DNA of 64,000 nucleotides. It comes from Sporosarcina sp. NCCP-2716 (lineage in GTDB: Bacteria; Bacillota; Bacilli; Bacillales_A; Planococcaceae). Positions 1 to 8,900 of the stretch are shown piece by piece. Position numbers and translations under genes: made by a program. Each line of letters begins with the position of its first letter. Position 1 is the stretch's first letter. The DNA lies in assembly GCF_023707985.1 (NCBI RefSeq), contig NZ_BRCF01000001.1, positions 245,967 through 309,966 of the forward strand, read 5' to 3'. The notes beneath the pieces are model-generated. The model saw only the letters and a program-made list of their open reading frames with translations. It was not told the DNA's origin and made no database searches.

Positions 1-2
1 GG

Positions 3-1016
3 AAAGCGCGCAGGGAAATTATCGAGCGTCTGGAAGCGGGGGAGATCGATCTGCTGATCGGCACACACGCACTCATTCAGCCGGATGTGAATTTCCACAG
101 GCTGGGGCTTGTCATCACGGACGAACAGCACCGGTTCGGCGTCGAACAGCGGCGTGTGCTGCGGGATAAGGGGGAGCATCCGGACGTACTATTCATGACC
201 GCGACCCCGATCCCCCGGACGCTCGCCATCACGGCGTTCGGGGAGATGGACGTCTCCCTGCTCGACGAAATGCCAGCCGGCCGCAAAGAGATCGAAACCC
301 ACTGGCTGAAAGAAGACTCGCTCGCCCCGGTGCTGAGAAGGATGGAGAAGGAACTGCAGGCAGGACGCCAGGCATATGTCATCTGTCCGCTCATCGAAGA
401 GTCCGATACGCTCGATGTCCAGAATGCCGTCGACGTGTTCGGACAGCTGTCGGCTTACTTCGCAGGCAGGTTCACTGTCGGTCTGATGCATGGCCGGCTC
501 CATGCCGATGAAAAAGAGCAGGTCATGCGTGACTTCAGTGAAGGCAGGATCGACTGCCTTGTGTCCACGACGGTCGTCGAGGTCGGTGTCAACGTGCCGA
601 ATGCGACGTTCATGCTCATCTATGACGCGACCCGGTTCGGCCTGGCTCAGCTCCATCAGCTCAGGGGACGGGTCGGCCGAGGAGCGGACCAGTCCTACTG
701 CATCCTGCTTGCGGACCCGAAAACCGAAGAAGGAAAAGAGCGCATGATGACCATGTCCGAAACGAATGACGGGTTCCTGCTCGCCGAAAAAGACTTGGAA
801 CTGCGCGGGTCCGGTGACTTCTTCGGCAAGAAACAGAGTGGGCTTCCGGAATTCAAGATGGCGGACCTCGTCCACGATTTCCGGGCGCTCGAGACGGCTA
901 GGCAGGATGCGGAACGGCTGCTGGAATCCGATGAGTTTTGGAACGATGGCGCATATGACGGCCTCCGCCGGACAGTGGAAGAATCGGGGGTCCTGCAGAG
1001 CGAGCGGATCGACTAG
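3..1016 (+). CDS. recG: ATP-dependent DNA helicase RecG (C-terminal part)
   Basis: This is the 3' half of recG, with the reading frame open to the left edge; 337 residues remain, against about 680 for the full family. RecG unwinds branched DNA and remodels stalled replication forks and Holliday junctions. The visible part holds the helicase motifs in order: a DEQHRFG box (motif II), TATPIPRT (motif III), [14 protein letters not shown] (motif V) and QLRGRVGRG (motif VI), followed by the C-terminal TRG region. The N-terminal wedge domain lies outside the window. The next gene is fapR, as in B. subtilis. A weak GC hairpin follows the stop at about 1023-1039 but lacks a T-run. Confidence 0.96.
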   Translation, partial: KARREIIERLEAGEIDLLIGTHALIQPDVNFHRLGLVITDEQHRFGVEQRRVLRDKGEHPDVLFMTATPIPRTLAITAFGEMDVSLLDEMPAGRKEIETHWLKEDSLAPVLRRMEKELQAGRQAYVICPLIEESDTLDVQNAVDVFGQLSAYFAGRFTVGLMHGRLHADEKEQVMRDFSEGRIDCLVSTTVVEVGVNVPNATFMLIYDATRFGLAQLHQLRGRVGRGADQSYCILLADPKTEEGKERMMTMSETNDGFLLAEKDLELRGSGDFFGKKQSGLPEFKMADLVHDFRALETARQDAERLLESDEFWNDGAYDGLRRTVEESGVLQSERID

Positions 1017-1110
1017 ACGATAGCCGGCTGATACCCGGCGTGGGGTCCATTACAGCCGGCCTGCGGAACGGCCGAATCCAAACAGCAGAATGCAAATGAG
1101 CAGACCGCTC

Positions 1111-1139
1111 TTGCATTCTTTTTTTTTACTTTATATACT
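1111..1139 (+). promoter_or_regulatory. sigma-A promoter of the fapR operon
   Basis: A -35 box TTGCAT (1111-1116) and a -10 box TATACT (1134-1139) are separated by exactly 17 bases. The predicted start of transcription falls near 1146, inside the FapR operator that follows, which is the geometry expected for repression. The fapR TTG start lies about 35 bases further on. Confidence 0.75.
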
Positions 1140-1142
1140 GTT

Positions 1143-1161
1143 ACTATTACCAAGTGCTAAT
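1143..1161 (-). promoter_or_regulatory. FapR operator
   Basis: Read on the - strand, these 19 bases match the FapR palindrome ATTAGTACCTGGTACTAAT at 15 of 19 positions. The site overlaps the predicted transcription start just downstream of the -10 box. FapR is known to bind such sites and to be released by malonyl-CoA, so fapR-plsX-fabD-fabG is probably autoregulated by malonyl-CoA. Confidence 0.75.
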
Positions 1162-1179
1162 CAGGGAGGGCGGACGGCG

Positions 1180-1758
1180 TTGCGATTACAAAAAAAAGAG
1201 CGTCAGCAAAAACTTCAGCAGCTGCTGGAGACGACCCCTTTCCTGACGGATGAAGAAATTGCAGCACACTTCGACGTCAGTGTGCAGACCATCCGGCTGG
1301 ATCGGCTCGAGTGCGGAATCCCCGAACTCCGGGAACGGCTCCGTTCGGCAGCGGCCGAAACGATTGCCGGCAAAGTGAAGGCGCTTGAAGAAGACGAAGT
1401 GATCGGGGAAATCATTGATATCGAACTGGACAGCAAGGCGATTTCCATCCTGGACATCACCCCTGCCCACGTGTTCCAGAAAAGCGGGATCGCCCGGGGT
1501 CATCATCTGTTCGCCCAGGCCAATTCGCTCGCCGTCGCCGTACTCGACGATGAGCTGGCGCTGACAGCGAAATGCGTCCTGCATTTCGTGAAGCCGGTCA
1601 AGGCGGGGGACCGTGTCGTCGCCCGTGCCGTTGTCCGCGGACGGAAGGACAGCCGGTCCATCGTCGATGTCTCATCAGCCGTCGGGGAAGAGCCCGTTTT
1701 CAGCGGTGAGTTCCACATGTACCGCGCTGCCGGGACCAACAAGGAGGAAGCGGAATGA
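1180..1758 (+). CDS. fapR: FapR, malonyl-CoA-responsive repressor of fatty acid and phospholipid synthesis
   Basis: FapR represses the fatty-acid and phospholipid genes and is induced by malonyl-CoA. The protein has an N-terminal helix-turn-helix (around residues 22-45, [19 protein letters not shown]) and a C-terminal hotdog-fold effector domain (about 75-185) with the family stretch around HVFQKSG and [12 protein letters not shown]. The start is taken as TTG at 1180, preceded by a GGGAGG ribosome site, giving 192 residues against 188 in B. subtilis; an open frame from ATG 1090 would include the promoter and is not credible. The stop overlaps the plsX start by four bases, so the two are translationally coupled. 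Confidence 0.93.
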   Translation: MRLQKKERQQKLQQLLETTPFLTDEEIAAHFDVSVQTIRLDRLECGIPELRERLRSAAAETIAGKVKALEEDEVIGEIIDIELDSKAISILDITPAHVFQKSGIARGHHLFAQANSLAVAVLDDELALTAKCVLHFVKPVKAGDRVVARAVVRGRKDSRSIVDVSSAVGEEPVFSGEFHMYRAAGTNKEEAE

Positions 1759-2747
1759 GAATTGCAGTCGATGGAATGGGCGGTGACCACGCCCCGAAGG
1801 AAATCATAGCAGGCGTGCTGCAGAGCCTGGAGGAATTCAGTGATATACATATACAGCTGTATGGCGACCGGGAGGCGATGGCCCCTTATCTGACAGACCA
1901 TGACCGACTGACAGTCGTCCACTGCAGCGAAAAGATCGAGCCGGAGGACGAACCTGTGCGTGCCGTGCGCCGGAAAAAGGATGCTTCGATGGTGCGGATG
2001 GCGCAGGCCGTGAAAGACGGCGAAGCGGATGCCTGCGTCTCAGCGGGTAATACGGGAGCCCTCATGGCAGCGGGTCTTTTCATCGTCGGGCGGATCGACG
2101 GAATCGAACGTCCGGCCTTGGCGCCGACACTTCCGACTCTCGGCGGGGAAGGGTTCGTACTGCTCGATGTCGGTGCGAATGCCGACGCGAAGCCGAGCCA
2201 GCTCGTCCAGTATGCGATCATGGGCAGCATCTATGCGGATAAAGTCCGGGGGATCCGAAACCCGCGTGTCGGCCTGCTGAATATCGGCACGGAAGCGGGA
2301 AAAGGGAACGATCTGACGAAAGAGGCCTATGAAGCATTGCAGGCGGCGCCGCTGAACTTCATTGGCAATATCGAAGCGCGTGACCTGCTGACAGGAGTGG
2401 CGGACGTCGCCGTGACGGACGGCTTCACAGGCAACATGGTGCTGAAGACGATCGAAGGGACTGCAGCCGGCCTGTTCTCGATGCTGAAAGATGTCTTCGC
2501 ATCTTCCGTGAAGACGAAGCTTGCCGCTGCTCTCGTGAAAGACGACCTGCGCGGACTGAAGAAACAGATGGATTACACGGAATACGGAGGAGCGGGACTG
2601 TTCGGACTGAACTCCCCCGTCATCAAGGCCCACGGTTCATCGAACGCCAACGCACTGAAGAATGCAGTGCGGCAGGCACGGACGATGGCAGCGCATCACG
2701 TGAGCGAAACGATCCGCGAAACGATTGTTGAGGAGGAAGCACGATGA
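1755..2747 (+). CDS. plsX: PlsX, phosphate acyltransferase
   Basis: PlsX converts acyl-ACP and phosphate to acyl-phosphate, the acyl donor that PlsY uses to make lysophosphatidic acid; it is a peripheral membrane enzyme. The protein has 330 residues, the usual length, begins with the family motif DGMGGDHAP and carries [10 protein letters not shown] near residue 95. It overlaps fapR and fabD by ATGA junctions and has a strong AAGGAGGA ribosome site. It is the second gene of the FapR-controlled operon. Confidence 0.96.
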   Translation: MRIAVDGMGGDHAPKEIIAGVLQSLEEFSDIHIQLYGDREAMAPYLTDHDRLTVVHCSEKIEPEDEPVRAVRRKKDASMVRMAQAVKDGEADACVSAGNTGALMAAGLFIVGRIDGIERPALAPTLPTLGGEGFVLLDVGANADAKPSQLVQYAIMGSIYADKVRGIRNPRVGLLNIGTEAGKGNDLTKEAYEALQAAPLNFIGNIEARDLLTGVADVAVTDGFTGNMVLKTIEGTAAGLFSMLKDVFASSVKTKLAAALVKDDLRGLKKQMDYTEYGGAGLFGLNSPVIKAHGSSNANALKNAVRQARTMAAHHVSETIRETIVEEEAR

Positions 2748-3685
2748 CGAAAATAGCATTCTTGTTCCCGGGACAGGGGTCACAGAAAGTCGGTATGGGA
2801 ACGGAACTGGCCGCGGAAGCCGGCGGGCGCGTGTTCTTTGAAACCGCTGACCGTGTGCTCGAATTCCCACTGAGCAAACTCATGGAAGAAGGGCCTCAGG
2901 AAGAACTGACTGTCACGTATAACGCCCAGCCGGCGCTGCTGACGGTCGGCGCGATGGTGGCGGACCGCCTGAAACAGGCAGGCATCCGGCCGGACTGTAC
3001 GGCGGGCCACAGCCTTGGGGAATACACGGCGCTCTATGCAGCCGGTGCCTTATCATTCGAAGATGCCGTGCAGACCGTCCATAAGCGCGGGCTGTTCATG
3101 AACGAAGCGATGCCGGCAGGAGAAGGCGGCATGGCCGCGATTCTCGGTTTGGATGAAGAAACTGTTTCGGACGTCACTGCAGCCATCACTGCGGAAGGGA
3201 AGCTGGTACAGCCCGCGAACTTGAACTGCCCCGGTCAGATCGTCATTTCGGGCACGAAGGCCGGCGTCGAGGAAGCGTGTGTCCGCCTGAAGGAAGCCGG
3301 TGCAAAACGGGCTCTCGTACTGGACGTCAGCGGACCGTTCCATTCCGAACTGATGCGCCCGGCAGCCGGGAAACTCGGGGAAGTCCTCGAGAGCCTGGAA
3401 ATGCAGGATGCGGCAGTGCCTGTGTTCGCAAACGTGACGGCTCAGCCTGTCACGGACAGCGGTGAAGTGAAACGGCTGCTGATCGAACAGCTGTCCTCGC
3501 CTGTCCGCTGGGAAGAATTGGTGCGCCATATGATCGAGTCGGGTGTCACGCAGTTCATCGAATGCGGACCGGGCAAAGTACTGAGCGGTCTTGTACGCAA
3601 GATCGACAGGTCCATGACCGTCTGGCCGGTATACGACGAAGAGACGCTGGCAGCCGTCATTGAAGCAGCAAAGGAGTGGGCATGA
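2744..3685 (+). CDS. fabD: FabD, malonyl-CoA:ACP transacylase
   Basis: FabD moves malonyl groups from CoA to acyl carrier protein, supplying the elongation cycle of type II fatty acid synthesis in the cytoplasm. The 313-residue protein has the N-terminal FPGQGSQ motif and the nucleophile elbow GHSLGEY with Ser90 as catalytic residue; the conserved PFHSELM box follows near residue 200. ATG 2744 overlaps the plsX stop and the gene stop overlaps the fabG start, which fits tight co-translation. Confidence 0.97.
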   Translation: MTKIAFLFPGQGSQKVGMGTELAAEAGGRVFFETADRVLEFPLSKLMEEGPQEELTVTYNAQPALLTVGAMVADRLKQAGIRPDCTAGHSLGEYTALYAAGALSFEDAVQTVHKRGLFMNEAMPAGEGGMAAILGLDEETVSDVTAAITAEGKLVQPANLNCPGQIVISGTKAGVEEACVRLKEAGAKRALVLDVSGPFHSELMRPAAGKLGEVLESLEMQDAAVPVFANVTAQPVTDSGEVKRLLIEQLSSPVRWEELVRHMIESGVTQFIECGPGKVLSGLVRKIDRSMTVWPVYDEETLAAVIEAAKEWA

Positions 3686-4431
3686 TGGGGAAATTCACAG
3701 GAAAAACAGCGGTCGTGACCGGTGCATCCCGCGGGATCGGCCGGGAAGTCGCACTGCTGCTCGCTCGTGAAGGGGCAAGTATCGCGGTGAACTACAGCGG
3801 CAGCAAGGATCGTGCAGATGAAGTCGTCACCGAAATCGAGGCGGGCGGCGGACGGGCTGTCGCCATCCAGGCGAATGTCACCGATCCAGACAGCGTGAAA
3901 GCGATGATGGATGAGACGCTCAAAACATTCGGATCAATCGATCTGCTCGTCAACAATGCAGGAATCACGAAGGACAATCTATTGATGCGCATGAAAGAAG
4001 ACGAGTGGGATGCTGTCATCGATACGAATCTGAAAGGGGTTTTCCTCTGTACGAAAGCCGTTTCCCGTCAGATGATGAAACAGCGGGCCGGCCGGATCGT
4101 CAACATGGCATCCGTCGTCGGCATCGCAGGCAATGCGGGGCAGGCCAACTATGTGGCAGCCAAAGCCGGCGTCATCGGTCTGACGAAGACGACTGCGAAA
4201 GAGCTTGCTGCACGCGGGATCACCGTGAATGCCGTTGCTCCGGGGTTCATCACCACGGATATGACGGATGCCCTCGGCGGAGACGTCAAGGATCAGCTGC
4301 TCAACAGCATTCCGCTTGGATCCCTCGGGCGTCCGGAAGATGTGGCGAAAGCTGTTGCGTTCTTTTTATCGGATGATGCGTCCTATATTACCGGACAGGT
4401 GCTCAATGTCGACGGCGGCATGGTGATGTAA
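3682..4431 (+). CDS. fabG: FabG, 3-oxoacyl-ACP reductase
   Basis: FabG reduces 3-oxoacyl-ACP with NADPH in each round of fatty acid elongation. It is a short-chain dehydrogenase with the cofactor motif TGASRGIG (residues 13-20), NNAG (91-94) and the catalytic Ser144, Tyr157 and Lys161. The start is ATG 3682, which overlaps the fabD stop as ATGA and lies 6 bases from AAAGGAG; a GTG at 3676 in the same frame overlaps that ribosome site and is less likely. The 249 residues are the normal length. In B. subtilis acpA follows closely; here a repeat array intervenes. Confidence 0.96.
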   Translation: MMGKFTGKTAVVTGASRGIGREVALLLAREGASIAVNYSGSKDRADEVVTEIEAGGGRAVAIQANVTDPDSVKAMMDETLKTFGSIDLLVNNAGITKDNLLMRMKEDEWDAVIDTNLKGVFLCTKAVSRQMMKQRAGRIVNMASVVGIAGNAGQANYVAAKAGVIGLTKTTAKELAARGITVNAVAPGFITTDMTDALGGDVKDQLLNSIPLGSLGRPEDVAKAVAFFLSDDASYITGQVLNVDGGMVM

Positions 4432-4458
4432 CCTGTGCCTGCGCTTTTTGTACAGGCT

Positions 4459-4570
4459 AGCTCCGGCGGGCAGGGCTCGGGGGCGCTTCGGTGCTGAAGA
4501 CAAGGCAGAGAGCGCCTTGTGCTTTAGCCCCTCCAGCGCCCGTCGCCCTAGGCGCCCGCCTGCGCTTTTT
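4459..4570 (+). repeat. Repeat copy 1
   Basis: The outer helix pairs GGCGGGC plus AGGGC (4465-4476) with GCCCT (4545-4549) and GCCCGCC (4554-4560). The long hairpin pairs GCTGAAG and ACAAGGC (4493-4506) with GCCTTGT (4514-4520) and CTTTAGC (4522-4528), with a single bulged G at 4521 and one G-U pair. A run of five T follows GCGC at 4566-4570. Confidence 0.8.
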
Positions 4571-4579
4571 GTGTAATCC

Positions 4580-4692
4580 AGCTTCGGCGTCCAGAGGCTC
4601 GGGGTCGCTTCGGAATTGAAAACAGGACAAAAAGCGTCCTGTTCTTCAATTCCTCCAGCGCCTGTCGCCTCTCCCGGGCCGCCTGCGCTTTC
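4580..4692 (+). repeat. Repeat copy 2 (diverged, pairing conserved)
   Basis: The same layout is kept with different bases. AATTGAA and AACAGGAC (4614-4628) pair with GTCCTGTT (4636-4643) and TTCAATT (4645-4651) with one bulged base at 4644. In the outer helix GAGGC (4594-4598) pairs with GCCTC (4667-4671) and GGCG (4586-4589) with CGCC (4680-4683). The closing T-run is interrupted (TTTCT). Confidence 0.8.
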
Positions 4693-4702
4693 TGTGCAAT
4701 CC

Positions 4703-4814
4703 AGCTCCGGCGGGCAGGGCTCGGGGTCGCTTCGGTGCTGAAGACAAGGCAGAGAGCGCCTTGTGCTTCAGCCCCTCCAGCGCCCGTCGCCCTAGGCGCC
4801 CGCCTGCGCTTTTT
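4703..4814 (+). repeat. Repeat copy 3
   Basis: Nearly identical to copy 1. The long hairpin pairs GCTGAAG and ACAAGGC (4737-4750) with GCCTTGT (4758-4764) and a perfect CTTCAGC (4766-4772). The element ends in GCGC and five T, directly before the acpP ribosome site, so it would form the 5' leader of any acpP mRNA read from upstream. Confidence 0.8.
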
Positions 4815-4836
4815 ACTTTGAAAGGGGGTGAATGTA

Positions 4837-5073
4837 TTGTCTACTGTATTGGATCGTGTGACGAAAGTGGTTATTGACCGTTTAGGGGTTGATGAGAGCG
4901 AAGTGAAACCCGAAGCTTCTTTCCGTGATGATCTCGGCGCCGACTCGTTGGATGTCGTTGAGCTCGTGATGGAATTGGAAGATGAATTCGACATGGAAAT
5001 TTCCGATGACGACGCTGAGAAAATCGGCACTGTCGGGGATGCTGTCTCATATATCGAAGAAAAAACAAAATGA
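4837..5073 (+). CDS. acpP: Acyl carrier protein
   Basis: ACP carries growing acyl chains on a 4'-phosphopantetheine arm. The attachment site is Ser37 in the motif [22 protein letters not shown] 4837 is chosen as the start because AAAGGGGGTG at 4821-4830 then lies 6 bases upstream and the product, 78 residues, matches the family; GTG 4828 lies inside that ribosome site. The gene follows the repeat array, so transcripts from the fapR promoter must pass three strong hairpins to reach it. A terminator follows at 5083. Confidence 0.95.
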   Translation: MSTVLDRVTKVVIDRLGVDESEVKPEASFRDDLGADSLDVVELVMELEDEFDMEISDDDAEKIGTVGDAVSYIEEKTK

Positions 5074-5082
5074 GTGTAGCAC

Positions 5083-5129
5083 AGAGACACCTCCGTCCTT
5101 TCCCCGGAAAGTGCGGACGTGTCTCTTTT
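5083..5129 (+). terminator. Terminator after acpP
   Basis: AGAGACAC (5083-5090) pairs with GTGTCTCT (5119-5126); inside it GTCC pairs with GGAC and CTTTCC with GGAAAG; a T-run follows. It closes the fatty-acid operon. Confidence 0.8.
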
Positions 5130-5134
5130 CCATT

Positions 5135-5163
5135 TTGCACTGCGCCTGCCGACAAGGTAGAAT
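5135..5163 (+). promoter_or_regulatory. Promoter of rnc-smc-ftsY
   Basis: TTGCAC (5135-5140) and TAGAAT (5158-5163) are 17 bases apart, between the acpP terminator and the rnc ribosome site. Confidence 0.6.
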
Positions 5164-5197
5164 ATAAAGAGTATGCAAAGAAAGGCAGGTTGACTGA

Positions 5198-5965
5198 ATG
5201 ACCACTAACAAACGACCGACTGGAAAATCATCCAAAACCGTTCTGCCCGCAGCAGTCCGGAAGAAATTCGACGAACTCCAGCAGCGTCTCGATATCCGAT
5301 TTGGCAACGCGCTGCTGCTGTATAATGCGTTCACCCACTCGTCCTACGTCAACGAACACCGCGGGAAACGTTTCACCGATAACGAACGGCTCGAGTTTCT
5401 CGGGGATGCTGTCCTCGAACTTGCCGTCTCCCAGTATCTGTATTCCACGGAGCCGACCAAAAGTGAAGGGGAACTGACCAAGCTGCGTGCGGCCATCGTC
5501 TGTGAGCCCTCGCTCGTGACGTTCAGCACGGAACTGAATTTCGGAGAGTATATCCTGCTTGGCAAAGGGGAGGAACTGACTGGCGGACGGACGCGGCCTG
5601 CGCTTCTTGCCGACGTGTTCGAAGCATTCATCGGCGCCCTGTATCTCGATCAGGGATTCGACACAGCCACCGACTTCCTGGAGCGTACGGTATTCCCGAA
5701 AATCGGTCTTGGAGCTTTTTCGCATGTGATGGATTACAAAAGCCGGCTGCAGGAAATTGTCCAGCAGACGAATCATGGACAGCTTCAGTACCGGATTGTG
5801 GAAGAATCAGGTCCTGCACATGCGAAAAAATTTCTAACCTACGTGGAGCTTGGCGCAACGAAGCTCGGTGAAGGCATCGGCCGTTCCAAGAAGGAAGCGG
5901 AGCAGGAAGCAGCACGTCAGGCGATCCAGCAGCTATTGGAAGAGCACACGAAAGAGGAGAGCTGA
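5198..5965 (+). CDS. rnc: Ribonuclease III
   Basis: RNase III cuts double-stranded RNA, including the rRNA precursor and the scRNA/SRP RNA precursor. The 255-residue protein has the catalytic signature [14 protein letters not shown] (around residues 62-75), a second acidic cluster at [13 protein letters not shown], and a C-terminal double-stranded RNA-binding domain (about 175-250). The ATG at 5198 is preceded by AAAGGCAGG. The gene is followed after two bases by smc, as in B. subtilis. Confidence 0.97.
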   Translation: MTTNKRPTGKSSKTVLPAAVRKKFDELQQRLDIRFGNALLLYNAFTHSSYVNEHRGKRFTDNERLEFLGDAVLELAVSQYLYSTEPTKSEGELTKLRAAIVCEPSLVTFSTELNFGEYILLGKGEELTGGRTRPALLADVFEAFIGALYLDQGFDTATDFLERTVFPKIGLGAFSHVMDYKSRLQEIVQQTNHGQLQYRIVEESGPAHAKKFLTYVELGATKLGEGIGRSKKEAEQEAARQAIQQLLEEHTKEES

Positions 5966-5967
5966 AC

Positions 5968-8900
5968 GTGTTTTTAAAACGTCTTGAAATTATCGGATTC
6001 AAATCTTTTGCCGACAAAGTCTCCATCGACTTCGTTCCGGGCGTCACAGCGGTTGTCGGCCCGAACGGCAGCGGCAAGAGCAACGTCATCGATGCAATCC
6101 GCTGGGTGCTCGGGGAACAGTCCGCCAAGTCGCTCCGCGGCTCGAAGATGCAGGACGTCATCTTTGCAGGTAGTGATTCACGCAAACCGCTCAATTTCGC
6201 CGAAGTGACATTGGTCCTCGACAACACGACAGGACTCTTTCCACTCGATTACACGGAAATCAGTGTCAGCCGGAGGGTGTTCCGTTCTGGTGAGAGCTCC
6301 TTCCATCTGAACGGGCAGGTGTGCCGCCTGAAGGATATAAATGATGTGTTTGTCGACTCTGGACTCGGGAAGGAAGCGTTCTCCATCATCTCGCAAGGGC
6401 GGGTCGACGAGATCCTGAACAGCCGTCCGGAAGACCGCCGCAGTGTGTTCGACGAAGCGGCGGGCGTCCTGAAATACAGGATGCGGAAGAAAAAGGCCGA
6501 GTTCAAGCTCATCGAGACGGATGACAATCTGGACCGGATCCTCGATATCCTGAAAGAACTGGACGACCGGATCGAGCCACTGGCAGCCAATGCCCGTGCA
6601 GCAGAACGCCACCGCACGCTCGCAGCGGAACTCCGGGAAGCGGACGTCCGTCTCCTGAATGCAGAAGCCGCGTCGATGCGGACCGAATTGCAATCCTATG
6701 AACAGCAGACGGCAGTGAAAACGGCAGCACGCGATGATCTCGACAAAGCGGCCGCTGTGCTCGAACGTGAAGTCGCGGAGGCGAAAGTATCCCTCTCCCG
6801 GCTGGACGCAGAGATCGCAGAACTGCAGGAACAGCAGGTCACAACAAGTTCCGAAGCTGAAAAGTGGGAAGGGCGCCGCCTGCTGTCCATCGAGAAACAG
6901 CGGAACGCGAAAGAGCGGTCCGTGCGCATTGACGACGAACTGCAGGCAGTCCGCCGCTCACTTGAGCTGCTGGCCGCGAAAAAGTCTGACCTGACCGAAG
7001 AGAATGGACAGACGACCCGCCAGTTGGAGGAGAAGACCGAAGAAATGGCCGGTATCTCGAAGAAACTGAAACGGTCGCTTGCCGAAACGGAACAGGAAAT
7101 CGATAACTTGAAGTCCGCTTATATTGAAGTCCTGAACAAAGAAGCGACTGTTCGCAACGAACTGAAGCATATCGATGAACGGCTGACGGGCGAACAGTTT
7201 TCATCCGAAAGGAGCACTGAGCAGACACGGGAACTGGAAGGGAAGATCGCGGAACTCCGCCGGCAGGAAGAGGAGCAGTCCGCACAGCTGGGACGACTGT
7301 CGAAAGAGATGGAACAGATCAGGCAGCAGTCCCGGCAAGTGCGCTCCGATCTCCAGCAAAGCGAATCGAAGCTTGCGGAAACCCAATCGCTGCAGCAGCA
7401 GGCTGTGAACAAGCGTTATGAACTGCAGGGCCGACTGCGTGCGCTGAAAAGCATGGAAGCCGATTTCTCCGGATTCTACTCCGGCGTGAAGGAAGTGCTG
7501 CTCGCCAAACAGGCAGGTACGCTGCACGGCGTCGAAGGGGCGGTCGCGGAACTGATCACCGTTGACAGCAAGCACCTGAAAGCTGTGGAAACAGCGCTTG
7601 GCGGCGCCATGCAGCACATCATCACAGCGACCGAACAGCATGCACGGACAGCGATCGGTCATCTGAAGAAGAGGAATTCCGGACGGGCGACGTTCCTGCC
7701 TCTTGATGTCATGAAGGCCAGATACGTTCCGAAGGATGTCCTGACGAGGGTCAGCGGACACAGTCACTATGTCGGCACCGCGGAACAGCTTGCGGCCGCC
7801 GATCCGAAATACCGTCACGCAATCTCCAATCTGCTTGGTTCCACCATCGTCGCAAGCAGTCTGGACGGCGCCTCAGAAATCGCGAAGCTCGCCGGCTACC
7901 GGTACCGGATCGTCACACTCGACGGTGATGTCGTCAATGCGGGCGGCTCCCTTACCGGCGGCGGATCGAAAGGCCAGTCGACCGTCTTCTCCCGGAAAGC
8001 GGAACTCGAGACGCTGACGGGCCAGCTCGCCCAGCTCAACACGTCCATCGATGCTGCTGAGAAACGGGCTGGTGACGTAAAAGCCGCCATGGCGGGCTAC
8101 ATGCAGTCCGTATCCGATGCAGACCGTAAACTGGGCGAACTGCAGACAGCTGCTGCTCAGCTTGAGGGTACATTACGGGAGACGGCGTTCCTGCTCCGGT
8201 CTGCCGAATCCCAGTACGACATGATCGAACGCGGCCGTGCAGGAGCGGAAGATACCGCAAGTGTGCTTTCGGCCAAACGGCTCGAGCTGCAGAAACAGCA
8301 GCAGCAGCTGAAGGCGGAACAGCAGGACATCCAGGCTTCGGTCACTTCCCTCGAAAGGCTCGCGGCAGACCGCAGGACGGAAGAGCAGTCGCTGCGTGAA
8401 CGCTACAGCGAGCTGCGGGAACAGACCGCCATCCTGCGGGAGCAGGCCGCCCATCGGTCCGCGCTTTCGGCGGAGGCCGGACGCGAATTCGAAGAGGCAC
8501 AGCAGAAACTCGCCCGCCTCGAAGAAGAGAGTAGCTTTTTAGCGGAGCAGGAGCAGGGGGAAGCTCTTACGCCTGAAGAAATCGGAATGAAGATCAGCGA
8601 AACAGCCAATGCCGTAGAACAGGTGAAGGCCCGTCTTTCAGAGAAACGCTCAGAGCGGGCTCTCGTCGACCGGGACTGCACCGGCAAAGAGGAAGCGCGT
8701 AAACGGGAAACGGACCGGCTGGCAGCTCTTATTACGGAACTGAGCCGCCTTCAGGTCCTCCTGTCCCGGTCGGAAGTCCGCCTGGAGTCACTCACCGAGC
8801 GGCTGCTGGATGAGTATGGCCTCCTCCCTGACTATGATGTGCCGGACGGCTTCGAGGAAGCGGAAGCACGTGCCCGGGTCGAGGAGCTGAAACAGGAAAT

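Larger units (their letters stand above)
4437..4814 (+). repeat. Tandem array of three structured intergenic repeats between fabG and acpP
   Basis: The 405-base gap between fabG and acpP is filled by three head-to-tail copies of one element with periods of 121 and 123 bases, preceded by the tail of a further unit (GCCTGCGCTTTTT at 4437-4449). Each copy folds as an outer GC helix, a short CGCT/AGCG helix and a long terminal hairpin, and ends in GCGC followed by a T-run. Copies 1 and 3 differ at about three positions; copy 2 is diverged but keeps the pairing by compensatory changes. I know of similar GC-rich intergenic repeats with CGCTTCGG and CCTCCAGCG boxes in other Bacillaceae genomes. There is no coding frame I would support. 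Confidence 0.85.

Noticed and set aside
1023..1071. GC palindromes after recG as a terminator
   Set aside because: The stems are short (GCCGG/CCGGC and GGCC/GGCC) and no T-run follows.
4437..4814. The tandem repeat as a CRISPR array
   Set aside because: Units are about 112 bp, head to tail with linkers of about 10 bases and no variable spacers, and no cas gene is nearby.
4548..5090. Open frame on the - strand through repeat copies and acpP
   Set aside because: It reads through structured repeats and the antisense of acpP; the repeated peptide segments simply reflect the repeated DNA.
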